Source: Polycyclovorans algicola TG408
Lineage (GTDB): Bacteria > Pseudomonadota > Gammaproteobacteria > Nevskiales > Nevskiaceae
Length of the DNA stretch: 64,000 nt
Reading direction: 5' to 3'
Assembly (NCBI RefSeq): GCF_000711245.1
Contig: NZ_JOMH01000001.1
Location: forward strand, 3,094,830-3,158,829
This document shows positions 27,448-37,059 of the stretch, in pieces; the stretch's first letter is position 1; each line of letters starts with the position of its first letter. The notes below the pieces were generated by a model. The model did not search any database and was not told the DNA's origin. It worked only from the letters and a program-made list of their open reading frames with translations. Position numbers and translations under genes: made by a program.

Positions 27448-29760
27448 ATGCTTTTGGCCACCGACCTTGATGGCACGTTTCTCGCCGGCTCGGACGAAGA
27501 TCGCCAACGCCTTTATCAGCTGATCAACCGCCACCCGCAGATTCAACTGGCCTTCGTCACCGGCCGCGGGTTGGAGTCGGTCCTGCCGCTGCTCTCCGAC
27601 CCGATCCTGCCGCGCCCGGACTACATCGTCTGCGACGTGGGGGCGACCGTGGTCGACGGCCACACGCTACAACCGATCCAGCCGCTGCAGTCCGACATCG
27701 ACCACCGCTGGCCTGGCGAATCCGCCATCGCCATGGCATTGGCCGATGTACCCGACATCCAGCGGCAGGAATTTCCCCAAGAGCGGCGCTGCTCTTACTT
27801 CTGCCGCGAGACGGCCGTCACCGATACGCTGCGCAAACGCGTCGAGGCCCTGGGCTGCGACCTGCTGTTTTCCAACGGCGTGTATCTGGACGTGCTGCCG
27901 AAAGACGTCAACAAGGGCGCAACGCTGAAAGGGCTGGTGACCACCCTGGGGCTTCCCGAGTCCAGCGTGCTGACCGCCGGTGACACGCTCAACGACCTGT
28001 CGATGCTGGCCTGCGGGTTCAAGGCTGTGGCGGTGGGCGACTCGGAGCAGCCGCTGCTCGACGCCACCCGCGGCAAAGGTCTGGTGCTGCAGGCCGAGCG
28101 GCCCGGTTGCGGCGGCATTCTCGAGGCACTGGCCTACTTCGGCTTTCTCGGCGAAGCCGGTATCCGCTCGGAGGCCGATCCTGAGAGGCCGTTCGGCAAG
28201 TCGAAACTGCTGATGGTTTACCACCGTCTGCCTTACGAAGAGGCGGTGGTCGACGGCAAGCCGGTGCGCCGCCGGCACCGCTCGCCCAACGGCATCCTGC
28301 CGTCGCTGCTGTCGTTTTTCAAAGGGGAGCACGCCGGCACCTGGGTCGCATGGTCAACACACGAAGGCAAAGGGCGGTTCGAAACCCACACCGATTTCGA
28401 GCCCGAGAACTACCCCAAACTCACCGTGCGCCGCGTGCCACTGAGCCATCACGACGTCGACATTTTCTACAAGCGCTTTTCAAAAGAAGCCTTCTGGCCG
28501 ACTTTGCACACCTTCTGGGAGCGTGCGCGTTTTCGCGAAGAGGACTGGCAGCTCTATCTCGAGGTCAACAAGCGTTTTGCCGAAGCCACCGCCGACGAGG
28601 CCGCCGAGGGCGCCACGGTGTGGATTCACGATTACAACCTGTGGATGGTCCCGGCGTACTTGCGAGAGCGCCGTCCAGACCTGCGCATCGCGTTTTTTCA
28701 CCACACGTATTTTCCGTCGGCCGACGTGTTCAACGTGGTGCCGTGGCGGCGCGAGATCATCGGCAGCCTGCTGCAGTGCAACTACATCGGCTTTCATATC
28801 CCGCGTCAGGTCGAGAACTTTGTCGACGCCGCGCGCGGCGCCTTCCCGTTCAAGACCATCGCCAAAGAGAGCTGCGCGCCACGCTTCCAAACCTATGGCT
28901 GCGCCGTGGGGCTGGACAACATGACCAGCCAGATTGAAGTGCATGGCCGGCGCATCCAGCTCGGCGCGCACCCGGTCGGCATCGACATGGGACGCATCAA
29001 GGATGCCCTGAAAGAGGCCGACTCCAAAGGCCGCCTCGAAGCCCTGCGCAAGCCGTTGACCGGCGTCAAGCTGATCCTTTCGGTCGAGCGCCTCGACTAC
29101 ACCAAGGGCACGCTGGAAAAGCTGGTGGCCTTCGAGAAGCTGCTAGAGGTCTACCCCGAACTGCTCGGCAAAATCACGCTGATGACCGTGTGCGTGCCGG
29201 CCGCCAGTTCCATGACCGTTTACGACGAGCTCCAGACGCAGATCGAGCAGGCCGTCGGCCGCATCAACGGCCGCTATTCACAGGTCGGCTGGACGCCGGT
29301 GCAGTTCTTCTTCCGCAGCATGCCGTTCGATGAAATTTGCGCCTACTACGCGATGGCCGACGTGAGCTGGATCACGCCCTTGCGCGACGGCCTGAATCTG
29401 GTTTGCAAGGAGTACGTGGCGGTGCAGGGCCTGACCCAGGGACGCGGCGTGCTGGTGCTGTCGGAATTTGCCGGCGCCGCGGCCGAACTGAAGGGCGCCA
29501 TTCTCACCAACCCGCACGACACCGCAGACCTGGTGTCCAGCCTGTACCTGGCCCTGAACATGGGCCGCGCCGAGGCCGAGTCACGCCTGCGTCAGTTGTA
29601 CGACGATGTGAACTATCACAGCGTGGCGCGCTGGGGCGACGACTTTCTGGCCGCCGTCGAAAACAACGGCGCCATCGACCCCGGCCGCATTGAATACGTC
29701 GACCCGGTTACCGGCATGCCAACGGTTGTGAAAGACAAAGCGCCGGCATCGACAACCTGA
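27448..29760 (+). CDS. ggpPS: Fused glucosylglycerol-phosphate phosphatase/synthase (GgpPS type)
   Basis: The 770-residue protein joins two enzymes. Residues 1 to about 245 are a HAD phosphatase: nucleophile motif ATDLDGTFLAG, lysine region DVNKGATLKGL and acidic motif LTAGDTLNDLSML. Residues from about 260 are a GT20 glycosyltransferase with VWIHDYNLWMVPAYLRERRP, HPVGIDMGRI, LILSVERLDYTKG and PLRDGLNLVCKEYV. This order matches the GgpPS fusions that make the osmolyte glucosylglycerol from ADP-glucose and glycerol-3-phosphate in Stenotrophomonas and halotolerant pseudomonads. A trehalose-6-phosphate synthase/phosphatase fusion is the alternative, but those usually have the phosphatase at the C-terminus. 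The ATG at 27448 has AGG eight bases upstream. Confidence 0.85.
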   Translation: MLLATDLDGTFLAGSDEDRQRLYQLINRHPQIQLAFVTGRGLESVLPLLSDPILPRPDYIVCDVGATVVDGHTLQPIQPLQSDIDHRWPGESAIAMALADVPDIQRQEFPQERRCSYFCRETAVTDTLRKRVEALGCDLLFSNGVYLDVLPKDVNKGATLKGLVTTLGLPESSVLTAGDTLNDLSMLACGFKAVAVGDSEQPLLDATRGKGLVLQAERPGCGGILEALAYFGFLGEAGIRSEADPERPFGKSKLLMVYHRLPYEEAVVDGKPVRRRHRSPNGILPSLLSFFKGEHAGTWVAWSTHEGKGRFETHTDFEPENYPKLTVRRVPLSHHDVDIFYKRFSKEAFWPTLHTFWERARFREEDWQLYLEVNKRFAEATADEAAEGATVWIHDYNLWMVPAYLRERRPDLRIAFFHHTYFPSADVFNVVPWRREIIGSLLQCNYIGFHIPRQVENFVDAARGAFPFKTIAKESCAPRFQTYGCAVGLDNMTSQIEVHGRRIQLGAHPVGIDMGRIKDALKEADSKGRLEALRKPLTGVKLILSVERLDYTKGTLEKLVAFEKLLEVYPELLGKITLMTVCVPAASSMTVYDELQTQIEQAVGRINGRYSQVGWTPVQFFFRSMPFDEICAYYAMADVSWITPLRDGLNLVCKEYVAVQGLTQGRGVLVLSEFAGAAAELKGAILTNPHDTADLVSSLYLALNMGRAEAESRLRQLYDDVNYHSVARWGDDFLAAVENNGAIDPGRIEYVDPVTGMPTVVKDKAPASTT

Positions 29761-29791
29761 GGCGCGTTTCAAGCGCCGAATCTGCTGCGCC

Positions 29792-30259
29792 TTACAACGT
29801 CAGCGAGTAGACGTCGGCATCCTCGCGCCCGCCGTTGGGACACGGGTAATAACCAGGCCGCCGGCCAATGGGCGTGAAACCGGCCGCAAGGTACAGCGTC
29901 GCGGCGCGCCGGTTGCTGACCCGCACTTCAAGAAACAGCACTTCGGTGCCGGCATGGCGGGCGATGTGAATCAGGTGCGCCAACAAGCGCTGGCCATGGC
30001 CCTGACCCTGCAGCGCGGGATCGACGCAGACATTGAGCACATGCCCCTCGCCCGCCGCCATGCTCATCAGGGCATAGCCCACGAGATGCTCGTCGGCGTC
30101 ACGCATCACCCAGGCCGAATAGCCCGCGCGCAGGCAGTCGATGAAGATACCTTCGGTCCATGGACTGGGGTAAGCCCGCAGCTCCAGCGCGATCACGGCC
30201 GACAAGTCTTGTTCGTGCATCGGCCGGATGCCCGGCGCGCCGTCAGTCGACAGCGCCAT
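29792..30259 (-). CDS. rimI: Ribosomal protein S18 alanine N-acetyltransferase
   Basis: The GNAT enzyme of 155 residues acetylates the N-terminal alanine of ribosomal protein S18. The acetyl-CoA motif is VCVDPALQGQGHGQRLLAHL. RimI-specific segments include PWTEGIFIDCLRAGY, FLEVRVSNRRAATLYLAAGF and a C-terminal RRPGYYP. It overlaps the 3' end of the uracil-DNA glycosylase gene by 17 bp, a common rimI neighbourhood, and is convergent with ggpPS. Confidence 0.93.
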   Translation of the reverse strand: MALSTDGAPGIRPMHEQDLSAVIALELRAYPSPWTEGIFIDCLRAGYSAWVMRDADEHLVGYALMSMAAGEGHVLNVCVDPALQGQGHGQRLLAHLIHIARHAGTEVLFLEVRVSNRRAATLYLAAGFTPIGRRPGYYPCPNGGREDADVYSLTL

Positions 30260-31034
30260 TGACGCGTTGCCAAATGCCTTTGAGGTCTTGCCAGCTCTTG
30301 GCTTTTTCGCGCGGACTGCGCAGCAGGTACGCCGGGTGATACGTCACCAGCAGCGGCGTCTGCAGCGGTCCGTAGTGGTGCAGCGGGCCGCGCAGACGCG
30401 ACAGCGGCTGGTCGGTTGCCAGCAAACGCTGCGCTGCGACCCGCCCCAGGGCAACGATCAGACGCGGTTTGATCAAGGCGATCTGCGCTTCCAGATAAGG
30501 GCGGCACGCCTCGGCCTCATCGGTCGCCGGGTCGCGGTTTCCCGGCGGCCGACATTTAACGACGTTGGCAATGAACACGTTGCGCTCTCGACTGTGGTCA
30601 ATGGCGGCCAGCATTTCATCGAGCAACTTGCCCGCACGGCCGACGAAGGGCAGGCCAGAGGCGTCTTCATCGGCGCCAGGACCTTCGCCGACAATCATCA
30701 GCGGCGCATCGCGTGCGCCCGCTCCAAAGACGGTCTGCGTTCGGGTCGGGCACAAACCACATTGGGTGCATGACGCGACGGCGGCTTCAAGCGTGGCCCA
30801 GTCGGCGTAGGCGTCCATGCCTGACGCTGCCGCAGACGGCTGGGCCGGCGGCCGGACATCGGCGCGCGGCGGTGATGATGGCGGTGGGGTCGTCACCCGA
30901 TCAGGCGCAGCCGCCTCGACGGGACCGGCGGCGGCTGACACGTCTGCCGTTGGCGCTGTCGCGGGCGCGCCGTCGCGCAGCGCCCACGAATCCACCCCCA
31001 GCCGGGCCAGTCGCCGCTTTCGCGCATCGTTCAT
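30243..31034 (-). CDS. Uracil-DNA glycosylase, family 4 ([4Fe-4S])
   Basis: The 263-residue DNA-repair enzyme excises uracil. An Ala/Pro-rich N-terminal 75 residues precede the catalytic domain. The catalytic motif is MIVGEGPGADED, motif II is TYHPAYLLRSP, and the substrate pocket is PFVGRAGKLLDEML. Iron-sulfur cysteines are visible in CTQCGLCPTR, NVVKCRPPGN and EACRPYLE. It lies four bases downstream of leuA and overlaps rimI, so it may share the leuA transcript. Confidence 0.92.
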   Translation of the reverse strand: MNDARKRRLARLGVDSWALRDGAPATAPTADVSAAAGPVEAAAPDRVTTPPPSSPPRADVRPPAQPSAAASGMDAYADWATLEAAVASCTQCGLCPTRTQTVFGAGARDAPLMIVGEGPGADEDASGLPFVGRAGKLLDEMLAAIDHSRERNVFIANVVKCRPPGNRDPATDEAEACRPYLEAQIALIKPRLIVALGRVAAQRLLATDQPLSRLRGPLHHYGPLQTPLLVTYHPAYLLRSPREKAKSWQDLKGIWQRVNGAVD

Positions 31035-31038
31035 CCGC

Positions 31039-32706
31039 TCAGGCCTGCAGCGCGCGGTTCAATGCCGACAGAATCGCCTTCAGCGATGCGGTGACGATGT
31101 TGGCGTCCACCCCGACACCGAACAGCGCGCGCCCATCATCGACCTTGAGCTCGATATAGGTCACCGCCTGTGCATTGGCGCCACCGGTGAGTGCGTGCTC
31201 GTGGTAATCGATCACCGAGATGCCGTGCCCGGTCTGCCGCGACAGGGCTTCGACGAACGCATCAATGGGACCGTTGCCCTGGCCCTGCAGCGCCACCGGC
31301 ACATCGTCAATCACCAGCTCACACGCCAGCTTCACCGACGATGCTTTTGAATCTTCGACCAGATGATGGGCATCGTAGCGATGGCGTCCCGGGCGCAGAT
31401 AATGCTGCTCAAAAATCTGCCAGATGTCGGCAGCGCGCACTTCCTTGCCCGACAGGTCGGTGAACGACTGCACCACCTGCGAGAACTCGATCTGCAACCG
31501 GCGCGGCAGGCTGAAGCCGTACTCGTGCTCCAGCAGATAGCTGATGCCGCCCTTGCCCGACTGGGAGTTGACGCGGATCACCGCCTCGTAGGAGCGGCCG
31601 ATGTCCAGCGGGTCGATGGGCAGATACGGCATGTCCCAGATCTCGTCGGGCTGCCGGGCATCAAAGGCCTTCTTGATCGCATCCTGGTGCGAGCCGGAGA
31701 ACGATGTGAACACCAGATCGCCCACGTAGGGGTGCCGGGGGTGGACCGGCAACTGGTTGCAATACTCCACCGTGCGCCGCACCTCGTCGATGTCGGAAAA
31801 ATCCAGTCCCGGATGCACACCCTGGGTGTACAGATTCAGCGCCAGGTTGACGACGTCAAAGTTGCCCGTGCGCTCCCCATTGCCGAACAGGCAGCCTTCA
31901 ATGCGGTCGGCGCCGGCCATCAGCGCGAACTCGCCGGCGGCGATGCCAGTGCCGCGGTCGTTGTGGGGGTGAATGGACATGATCACCGAATCGCGGCGGG
32001 CGATATTGCGGTGCATCCACTCGACCATGTCGGCAAAAATGTTTGCCGTGGAGTGCTCCACCGTCGATGGCAGGTTGATGATGATCGGCCGCTCGGGTGT
32101 CGCCCCGGCGGCGTCGACCACGGCATCGACCACACGCTTGGAAAACGCCAGCTCGGTGCCCGAAAACATCTCGGGTGAATACTCGAAGCGCCAGTCGGTT
32201 TCCGGGTTGGCATCCGCCAATTCGCGCGCCAGGCGGATATGCGACACCGCCAGGTCAACGACCTCGTCCTCACTCATCTTGAACACGACGCGGCGCATCA
32301 CCGGCGCCACCGCGTTGTAGATGTGGACGATCGCGCGCGGCGCACCCTTCAAGGCTTTGAAGGAGCGGCGAATCAGGGTGTCGCGCGCCGGGGTCAGCAC
32401 CTGGATGGTCACGTCGTCGGGGATCAAGCCCTTGTCGATCAGGTGCCGATGAAAATCGAACTCGGTTTGCGAGGCCGACGGAAAACCGACCTCGATTTCC
32501 TTGAAGCCGACCCGCACCAGTAATTCAAACATGCGCAGCTTACGCTCGGCGTTCATCGGCTCGATGAGCGCCTGGTTGCCGTCTCGCAGGTCGGTGGACA
32601 ACCAGATGGGGGCCCGGGTGAGCACCGCGTCGGGCCAGGTGCGGTCGCGCAGGTGCACGGGCGCGAAGGGGCGATATTTCTTCGAAGGGTCAGTCAACAA
32701 GGTCAT
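31039..32706 (-). CDS. leuA: 2-isopropylmalate synthase
   Basis: The product condenses acetyl-CoA with 2-ketoisovalerate, the committed and leucine-inhibited step of leucine synthesis. It has 555 residues and is of the longer bacterial class. The catalytic TIM barrel shows [15 protein letters not shown] at the start and the metal-binding [12 protein letters not shown]. The regulatory LeuA dimer domain is at the C-terminus ([18 protein letters not shown]). The ATG at 32706 is used; a GTG three codons earlier is possible. It is separated from leuCDB by about 17 kb and has its own promoter and a candidate leader. Confidence 0.96.
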   Translation of the reverse strand: MTLLTDPSKKYRPFAPVHLRDRTWPDAVLTRAPIWLSTDLRDGNQALIEPMNAERKLRMFELLVRVGFKEIEVGFPSASQTEFDFHRHLIDKGLIPDDVTIQVLTPARDTLIRRSFKALKGAPRAIVHIYNAVAPVMRRVVFKMSEDEVVDLAVSHIRLARELADANPETDWRFEYSPEMFSGTELAFSKRVVDAVVDAAGATPERPIIINLPSTVEHSTANIFADMVEWMHRNIARRDSVIMSIHPHNDRGTGIAAGEFALMAGADRIEGCLFGNGERTGNFDVVNLALNLYTQGVHPGLDFSDIDEVRRTVEYCNQLPVHPRHPYVGDLVFTSFSGSHQDAIKKAFDARQPDEIWDMPYLPIDPLDIGRSYEAVIRVNSQSGKGGISYLLEHEYGFSLPRRLQIEFSQVVQSFTDLSGKEVRAADIWQIFEQHYLRPGRHRYDAHHLVEDSKASSVKLACELVIDDVPVALQGQGNGPIDAFVEALSRQTGHGISVIDYHEHALTGGANAQAVTYIELKVDDGRALFGVGVDANIVTASLKAILSALNRALQA

Positions 32707-32803
32707 GGCAGTCACTCATCGGGGGCGCAACGCAGCAAACCACGCGGCGCAAAACATGAACTCCGGCGGCCGAGAGAACGGGCGGAGACAGGATTCGGGA
32801 TGC

Positions 32804-32823
32804 GCGCGGTAGAGGCCCCGCGC
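32804..32823 (-). promoter_or_regulatory. Second leader hairpin upstream of leuA
   Basis: GCGCGG at 32804-32809 and CCGCGC at 32818-32823 form a perfect 6-bp stem with an 8-base loop, between the candidate leader peptide and leuA. No T-run follows on the minus strand, so if it acts in attenuation it would need Rho or translational blocking rather than intrinsic termination. Confidence 0.3.
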
Positions 32824-32838
32824 TGGCGCTGATGGAAG

Positions 32839-32854
32839 TCTGCCTTACGGCAGA
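32839..32854 (-). promoter_or_regulatory. Hairpin over the leader-peptide stop codon
   Basis: TCTGCC at 32839-32844 and GGCAGA at 32849-32854 form a perfect stem around a 4-base loop that holds the stop codon of the short leucine-rich reading frame. A ribosome stalled on the leucine codons just upstream would affect folding of this hairpin. Confidence 0.35.
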
Positions 32855-32892
32855 AGTCGACCGAGCAGACGGCACAACGAACCCGCACCCAT
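32845..32892 (-). CDS. Candidate leuA leader peptide
   Basis: This is a 15-codon reading frame in the leuA leader, starting with ATG at 32892: MGAGSLCRLLGRLLP. Five of 15 codons are leucine (positions 6, 9, 10, 13 and 14), and the stop lies in the loop of a perfect hairpin. It lies between a good promoter (-10 at 32942-32947) and leuA. There is no clear Shine-Dalgarno, and GC-rich DNA often yields leucine codons by chance, so the call is tentative. Confidence 0.35.
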   Translation of the reverse strand: MGAGSLCRLLGRLLP

Positions 32893-32941
32893 CAAAGGGC
32901 TTAACCAGAATTGCTTGGCATCGGACGTTGGCACAGGAAGC

Positions 32942-32969
32942 AGTATAGCTCAGCCATCTTCATCGGCAA
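32942..32969 (-). promoter_or_regulatory. Sigma70-type promoter for leuA
   Basis: On the minus strand TTGCCG (32964-32969) and TATACT (32942-32947) are spaced by 16 bp. The site overlaps the pssA stop and would give a leuA leader of about 230 nt. The hexamers are close to consensus for such GC-rich DNA. Confidence 0.55.
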
Positions 32970-33729
32970 CCGTGCGTCGCCGCCGTTTGTACCAGCGCCA
33001 CAGCGCGGCGGCCGGCGCCGACATCGCATAGATGAACGAGGTCACAAACAGCACCACCGGCGGGTTAATGGCGACCACCACGATCAGCCCCACGGCAATC
33101 AGCAGGGTGGCAAAGGGGACGCGCTCGGACAGCGGCGCCTGCTTGAAACTCGGGTAGCGGAAGTTGCTCACCATCAGCAAGGCAACGACGACGGTCAGTA
33201 TCGTTGCCGGCACCAGCAGGTCATCACCCTGCAGTTCTGCGCTGTGCGCCGACCAGACGAAGAAGGTCACCACCGCGGCGGCGGCGGGGCTGGGCAGGCC
33301 GAAAAAATCCTTGTTGCTGCCGGCGATGGCGGCCAGCACGTTGAAGCGTGCCAGCCGTAGCGCCGTGCACGCGGTGAAGGTGAAGGCGACCACCCAGCCC
33401 AGCTTGCCGCCCAGCCAGCGGTAGTCAGCGAGATGATGGAGGCTGAAGGCGTACATCACCACCGAGGTCGCCACGCCGAACGCGACCATGTCACAGAGCG
33501 AGTCGTATTCCTTGCCGAAGTCGGTCTGGGTGTTGGTCATGCGCGCGATGCGGCCATCCAGGGCATCGGCAATTGACGCCCCGAGGATTGCCATTGAGGC
33601 AATACCGAAATTGCCATTCATCGCTGACACGATGGCGAGGAAGCCCCCAAACAGGGTGCCGGTGGTGAACAGGTTGGGCAGCAGGTAAATGCCTTTGCGC
33701 TGCCTCGGTTGCGGATCAGGGGAATTCAT
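32950..33729 (-). CDS. pssA: CDP-diacylglycerol--serine O-phosphatidyltransferase
   Basis: This inner-membrane enzyme makes phosphatidylserine, the precursor of phosphatidylethanolamine. It has 259 residues and is of the membrane type with about eight hydrophobic segments. The CDP-alcohol phosphotransferase signature D-G-x2-A-R-x8-G-x3-D-x3-D reads DGRIARM, then DFGKEYDSLCD. The N-terminus is GIYLLPNLFTTGTLFGGFLA. It sits between ilvC and leuA; a similar ilv-pssA neighbourhood is known in pseudomonads. Confidence 0.95.
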   Translation of the reverse strand: MNSPDPQPRQRKGIYLLPNLFTTGTLFGGFLAIVSAMNGNFGIASMAILGASIADALDGRIARMTNTQTDFGKEYDSLCDMVAFGVATSVVMYAFSLHHLADYRWLGGKLGWVVAFTFTACTALRLARFNVLAAIAGSNKDFFGLPSPAAAAVVTFFVWSAHSAELQGDDLLVPATILTVVVALLMVSNFRYPSFKQAPLSERVPFATLLIAVGLIVVVAINPPVVLFVTSFIYAMSAPAAALWRWYKRRRRTVADEDG

Positions 33730-33889
33730 CCGCTCATGTTAACCGGTCACTGGGGATGCTCGGCCAGTCGCGGATGATGGGTCACAGGCGGGTCGCGGCG
33801 AGTAGGCCCGGCCAGCCCAGAGGGGCCGCTGCCGGTAACGGGTCAAGGGGCACCTCGGCCAGCGCCCGGCCGTTGGGGCCAGAGCGGCC

Positions 33890-33927
33890 CAAATGAAGAC
33901 GGCGGAACGTCGAAACGTTCCGCCGTC
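33890..33927 (-). terminator. Intrinsic terminator downstream of ilvC
   Basis: GACGGCGGAACGT (33898-33910) pairs perfectly with ACGTTCCGCCGTC (33915-33927) around CGAA. On the minus strand the stem is followed by TTCATTT. It lies 55 bp after the ilvC stop. The rest of the 252-bp gap to pssA holds no gene that I can see. Confidence 0.8.
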
Positions 33928-33981
33928 GTATCCGTCGAAATGTCAGCGGTTGTGACCGCCCACATCGTACTGCGTGAAACG

Positions 33982-35037
<1,056 letters not shown>

Positions 35038-35571
35038 TTAAGGTTGAGAAGATTGATCGGCAGCGTCGGCGGTCTGCGGCACTGCAAGACAGGCGCCGCC
35101 GCGCTCGATGGCGGCAAGGCCACTGCGCACCAGCTCGATCAGGCTGGCACGCTCGGTAAGGTCACTGATTAAAAGGTCATTTTCCAGCACGGTGCCGGAG
35201 TGCTTGAGCACCTGGATGCCGTCCTGATCGTCGAGAACCACGGCGCCATGACGATGTGCGCACTCGACAATGGCGTCAGCCTGACCGGCCGCCGCACGCA
35301 CCTTGACCAGCACCAGCTCGGACTCGAGATGGTCGGTGAGGGACAGGTCGCGAATGTCGACCACATCGACCACCTTGCGGGTCTGCTGCACGATTTGATG
35401 CACCACCGCATCCGAGCCGAAGGTGACCAGCGTCAGGCGCGACACGTGGGGATCCTCGGTGGGAGCGACCGAGAGTGAATCGATGTTGTAACCGCGGGAC
35501 GAAAACATGCCGGCAACGCGCGCCAGCGCGCCCGCCTCGTTTTGCAGCAGCAGGGTAATGATGTGTCGCAT
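35038..35571 (-). CDS. ilvN: Acetolactate synthase small (regulatory) subunit
   Basis: This regulatory subunit binds the catalytic subunit and mediates valine feedback. It has 177 residues. The ACT domain is at the N-terminus (RHIITLLLQNEAGALARVAG, FSSRGYNIDSLSVAPTED), and the C-terminal domain contains VLDDQDGIQVLKHSGT. The ATG at 35571 matches the family start. The catalytic subunit, normally just upstream, is absent: 136 bp of non-coding DNA and then an insertion sequence occupy that place. Upstream of the ATG is a promoter but no Shine-Dalgarno. Confidence 0.95.
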   Translation of the reverse strand: MRHIITLLLQNEAGALARVAGMFSSRGYNIDSLSVAPTEDPHVSRLTLVTFGSDAVVHQIVQQTRKVVDVVDIRDLSLTDHLESELVLVKVRAAAGQADAIVECAHRHGAVVLDDQDGIQVLKHSGTVLENDLLISDLTERASLIELVRSGLAAIERGGACLAVPQTADAADQSSQP

Positions 35572-35581
35572 AAGGGCGCGA

Positions 35582-35610
35582 ATCCTAGACAGTTCGGCGT
35601 GGCGGCGCAA
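35582..35610 (-). promoter_or_regulatory. Promoter for ilvN-ilvC
   Basis: On the minus strand TTGCGC (35605-35610) and TAGGAT (35582-35587) are 17 bp apart. The expected transcription start is only about 4-5 bases before the ilvN ATG at 35571. With no Shine-Dalgarno visible, the mRNA may be nearly leaderless. Confidence 0.5.
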
Positions 35611-35707
35611 CGAAAAGCGACGCCAGGCGCCCTGCAGCCGCCACGGAACTGGGCCGAATTTACCGCCGCCTGGGGCCCGGATGTCATGGCAGCGTCAACG
35701 TCAGGCG

Positions 35708-37036
35708 CTAGCAGGCTGGTGAAAATCTCTCCTCTTCCCCTGACTTTCTCATGCTCCCTGGATTTTTCGGCGCGGGAGAGACGCCGTGCGAGCTGATCTC
35801 GCGGGTGTTGCGGTGTCCGACGGCGCCCTTGGGGCACCTCTGGACGGATCTCGCCTATGCCCGGATCGTCTGCGGCTGCAGCAGGCTGAGCATGCGCACC
35901 AGGTTGTAGGCGGCAAAGGTCAGCAGCGCCTGTCCCTGGATGCGCTCGACGCCCTTGTGCCGGGTCTTGCGCAGCCCGCCGACGGTCTTGATCCAGCCAA
36001 AGGCTTCTTCGATGCGTTTGCGCCGGTTCAGGCTCAGGGCATAGGCCTTGCCACGGGCTGCGCGGCCGTCGACGGCACTGCCGGTCTTCTTGCGCGCGAT
36101 GTGGGCCTTCAAGCCCTGCTTCTTGAGAAAACCGACGAAGGCCTCGGTGTCATAGCCCTTGTCTCCGGCCACCGTCGCACCGGACTTGCGAATGCTGCGC
36201 CGGATCATGCGCTCGGCGGCGACCCATTCGGCCCGTCCGTCGGCCTGGGTGGTCTCCACATCGACAATCAGGCCATTGCGGTGCTCGGAAAGTGCATGCG
36301 TCAGATAGCGCAGCTTGGCTTCCGCGTAGGTGCCCTTCTTGTAGAGCCGGGATTCCGGATCGGTGGTGCTTTGATGGGTGGCGTTGCTGCGCGACTCTCC
36401 CGAAAAGTCCACCTCGGGGTTGCGGCCACCGCCTCCGCCACGGGGGCCGCCGCCGTCCTTGCGCACGAAGCTCTTGTGGCCGGCCCAAGCTTCAATCATC
36501 GAACCGTCGACGCTGAAATGTTCGTCGGAGGTCAACTGCTGCCATTCGGCCAGATAGAGCACCCGCTGGAAGAAAGCGCGCGCCATCTGGGTCGACAACA
36601 GCCGGTCGCGGTTGGCGCTGAAAACGGTGCGATCCCACACCGCGTCGTCCATCTGCAGCCCGACAAACCACCGAAACAGCAGGTTGTAGTCCAGCTGCTC
36701 GATCAGCAGCCGCTCGCTGCGGACGGTGTAGAGAATCTGCAGCAGCAGTGCCCGCAGCAGCCGCTCGGGTGGAATCGACGGGCGCCCGGTGTGCGAGTAG
36801 ACCGCCTCAAACTCGGCATCCATGCTCGCGAGCAAGCCATCCACCAGGGGCCGCAGCCGCCGCAGCGGATGATCCTCCGGCACCCGGCGTTCCAGAGTGA
36901 TGTAGCTGAACATCGCGAACTGTCCCGTGTCGGTTCCGCGCATCGATCCGCCCAAAGTCACCGCTCCTGCGGCACCCTTCAACAAGCAATAATCGTGTCA
37001 AATCAGAGGGCTGGGGCTTTTTCACCAGCCTGCTAG
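35708..37036. mobile_element. IS5-superfamily insertion sequence with CTAG flanks
   Basis: The element is 35712-37032 (1321 bp), bounded by CTAG at 35708-35711 and 37033-37036. Its ends are inverted repeats beginning CAGGCTGGTGAAAA on the left, with the same sequence reversed on the right. Because CTAG is itself palindromic, the target duplication cannot be told from an extension of the repeats. It carries one intact transposase gene on the minus strand. It lies between ilvN and the PhoX-like gene and is the only IS in the window. Confidence 0.92.
35855..36943 (-). CDS. IS5-superfamily transposase
   Basis: The DDE transposase is about 362 residues from the ATG at 36943; an ATG at 36985 would add 14. 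The N-terminal DUF772-like part reads MFSYITLERRVPEDHPLRRL and SERLLIEQLDYNLLFRWFVG. The catalytic core follows, with D in FSVDGSMIEAWAG, D in VAGDKGYDTEAF and E in RKRIEEAFGWIKTVGG. A glycine-rich insertion (GGGPRGGGGG) lies between the first catalytic aspartate and the rest. The frame is intact, so the element may still be active. Confidence 0.92.
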   Translation of the reverse strand: MRGTDTGQFAMFSYITLERRVPEDHPLRRLRPLVDGLLASMDAEFEAVYSHTGRPSIPPERLLRALLLQILYTVRSERLLIEQLDYNLLFRWFVGLQMDDAVWDRTVFSANRDRLLSTQMARAFFQRVLYLAEWQQLTSDEHFSVDGSMIEAWAGHKSFVRKDGGGPRGGGGGRNPEVDFSGESRSNATHQSTTDPESRLYKKGTYAEAKLRYLTHALSEHRNGLIVDVETTQADGRAEWVAAERMIRRSIRKSGATVAGDKGYDTEAFVGFLKKQGLKAHIARKKTGSAVDGRAARGKAYALSLNRRKRIEEAFGWIKTVGGLRKTRHKGVERIQGQALLTFAAYNLVRMLSLLQPQTIRA

Positions 37037-37059
37037 GCTTATCGCAGGCCTTGGACCCA

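Noticed and set aside
29761-29777. GGCGC-N7-GCGCC hairpin after ggpPS as a terminator
   Set aside because: The stem is only 5 bp and no T-run follows on either strand.
32707-32949. T-box riboswitch before leuA
   Set aside because: No T-box specifier stem or antiterminator consensus is visible, and T-boxes are rare in Proteobacteria. A leader peptide fits better.
35572-35711. Remnant of ilvB upstream of ilvN
   Set aside because: Translations of all minus-strand frames show no acetolactate synthase C-terminal sequence.
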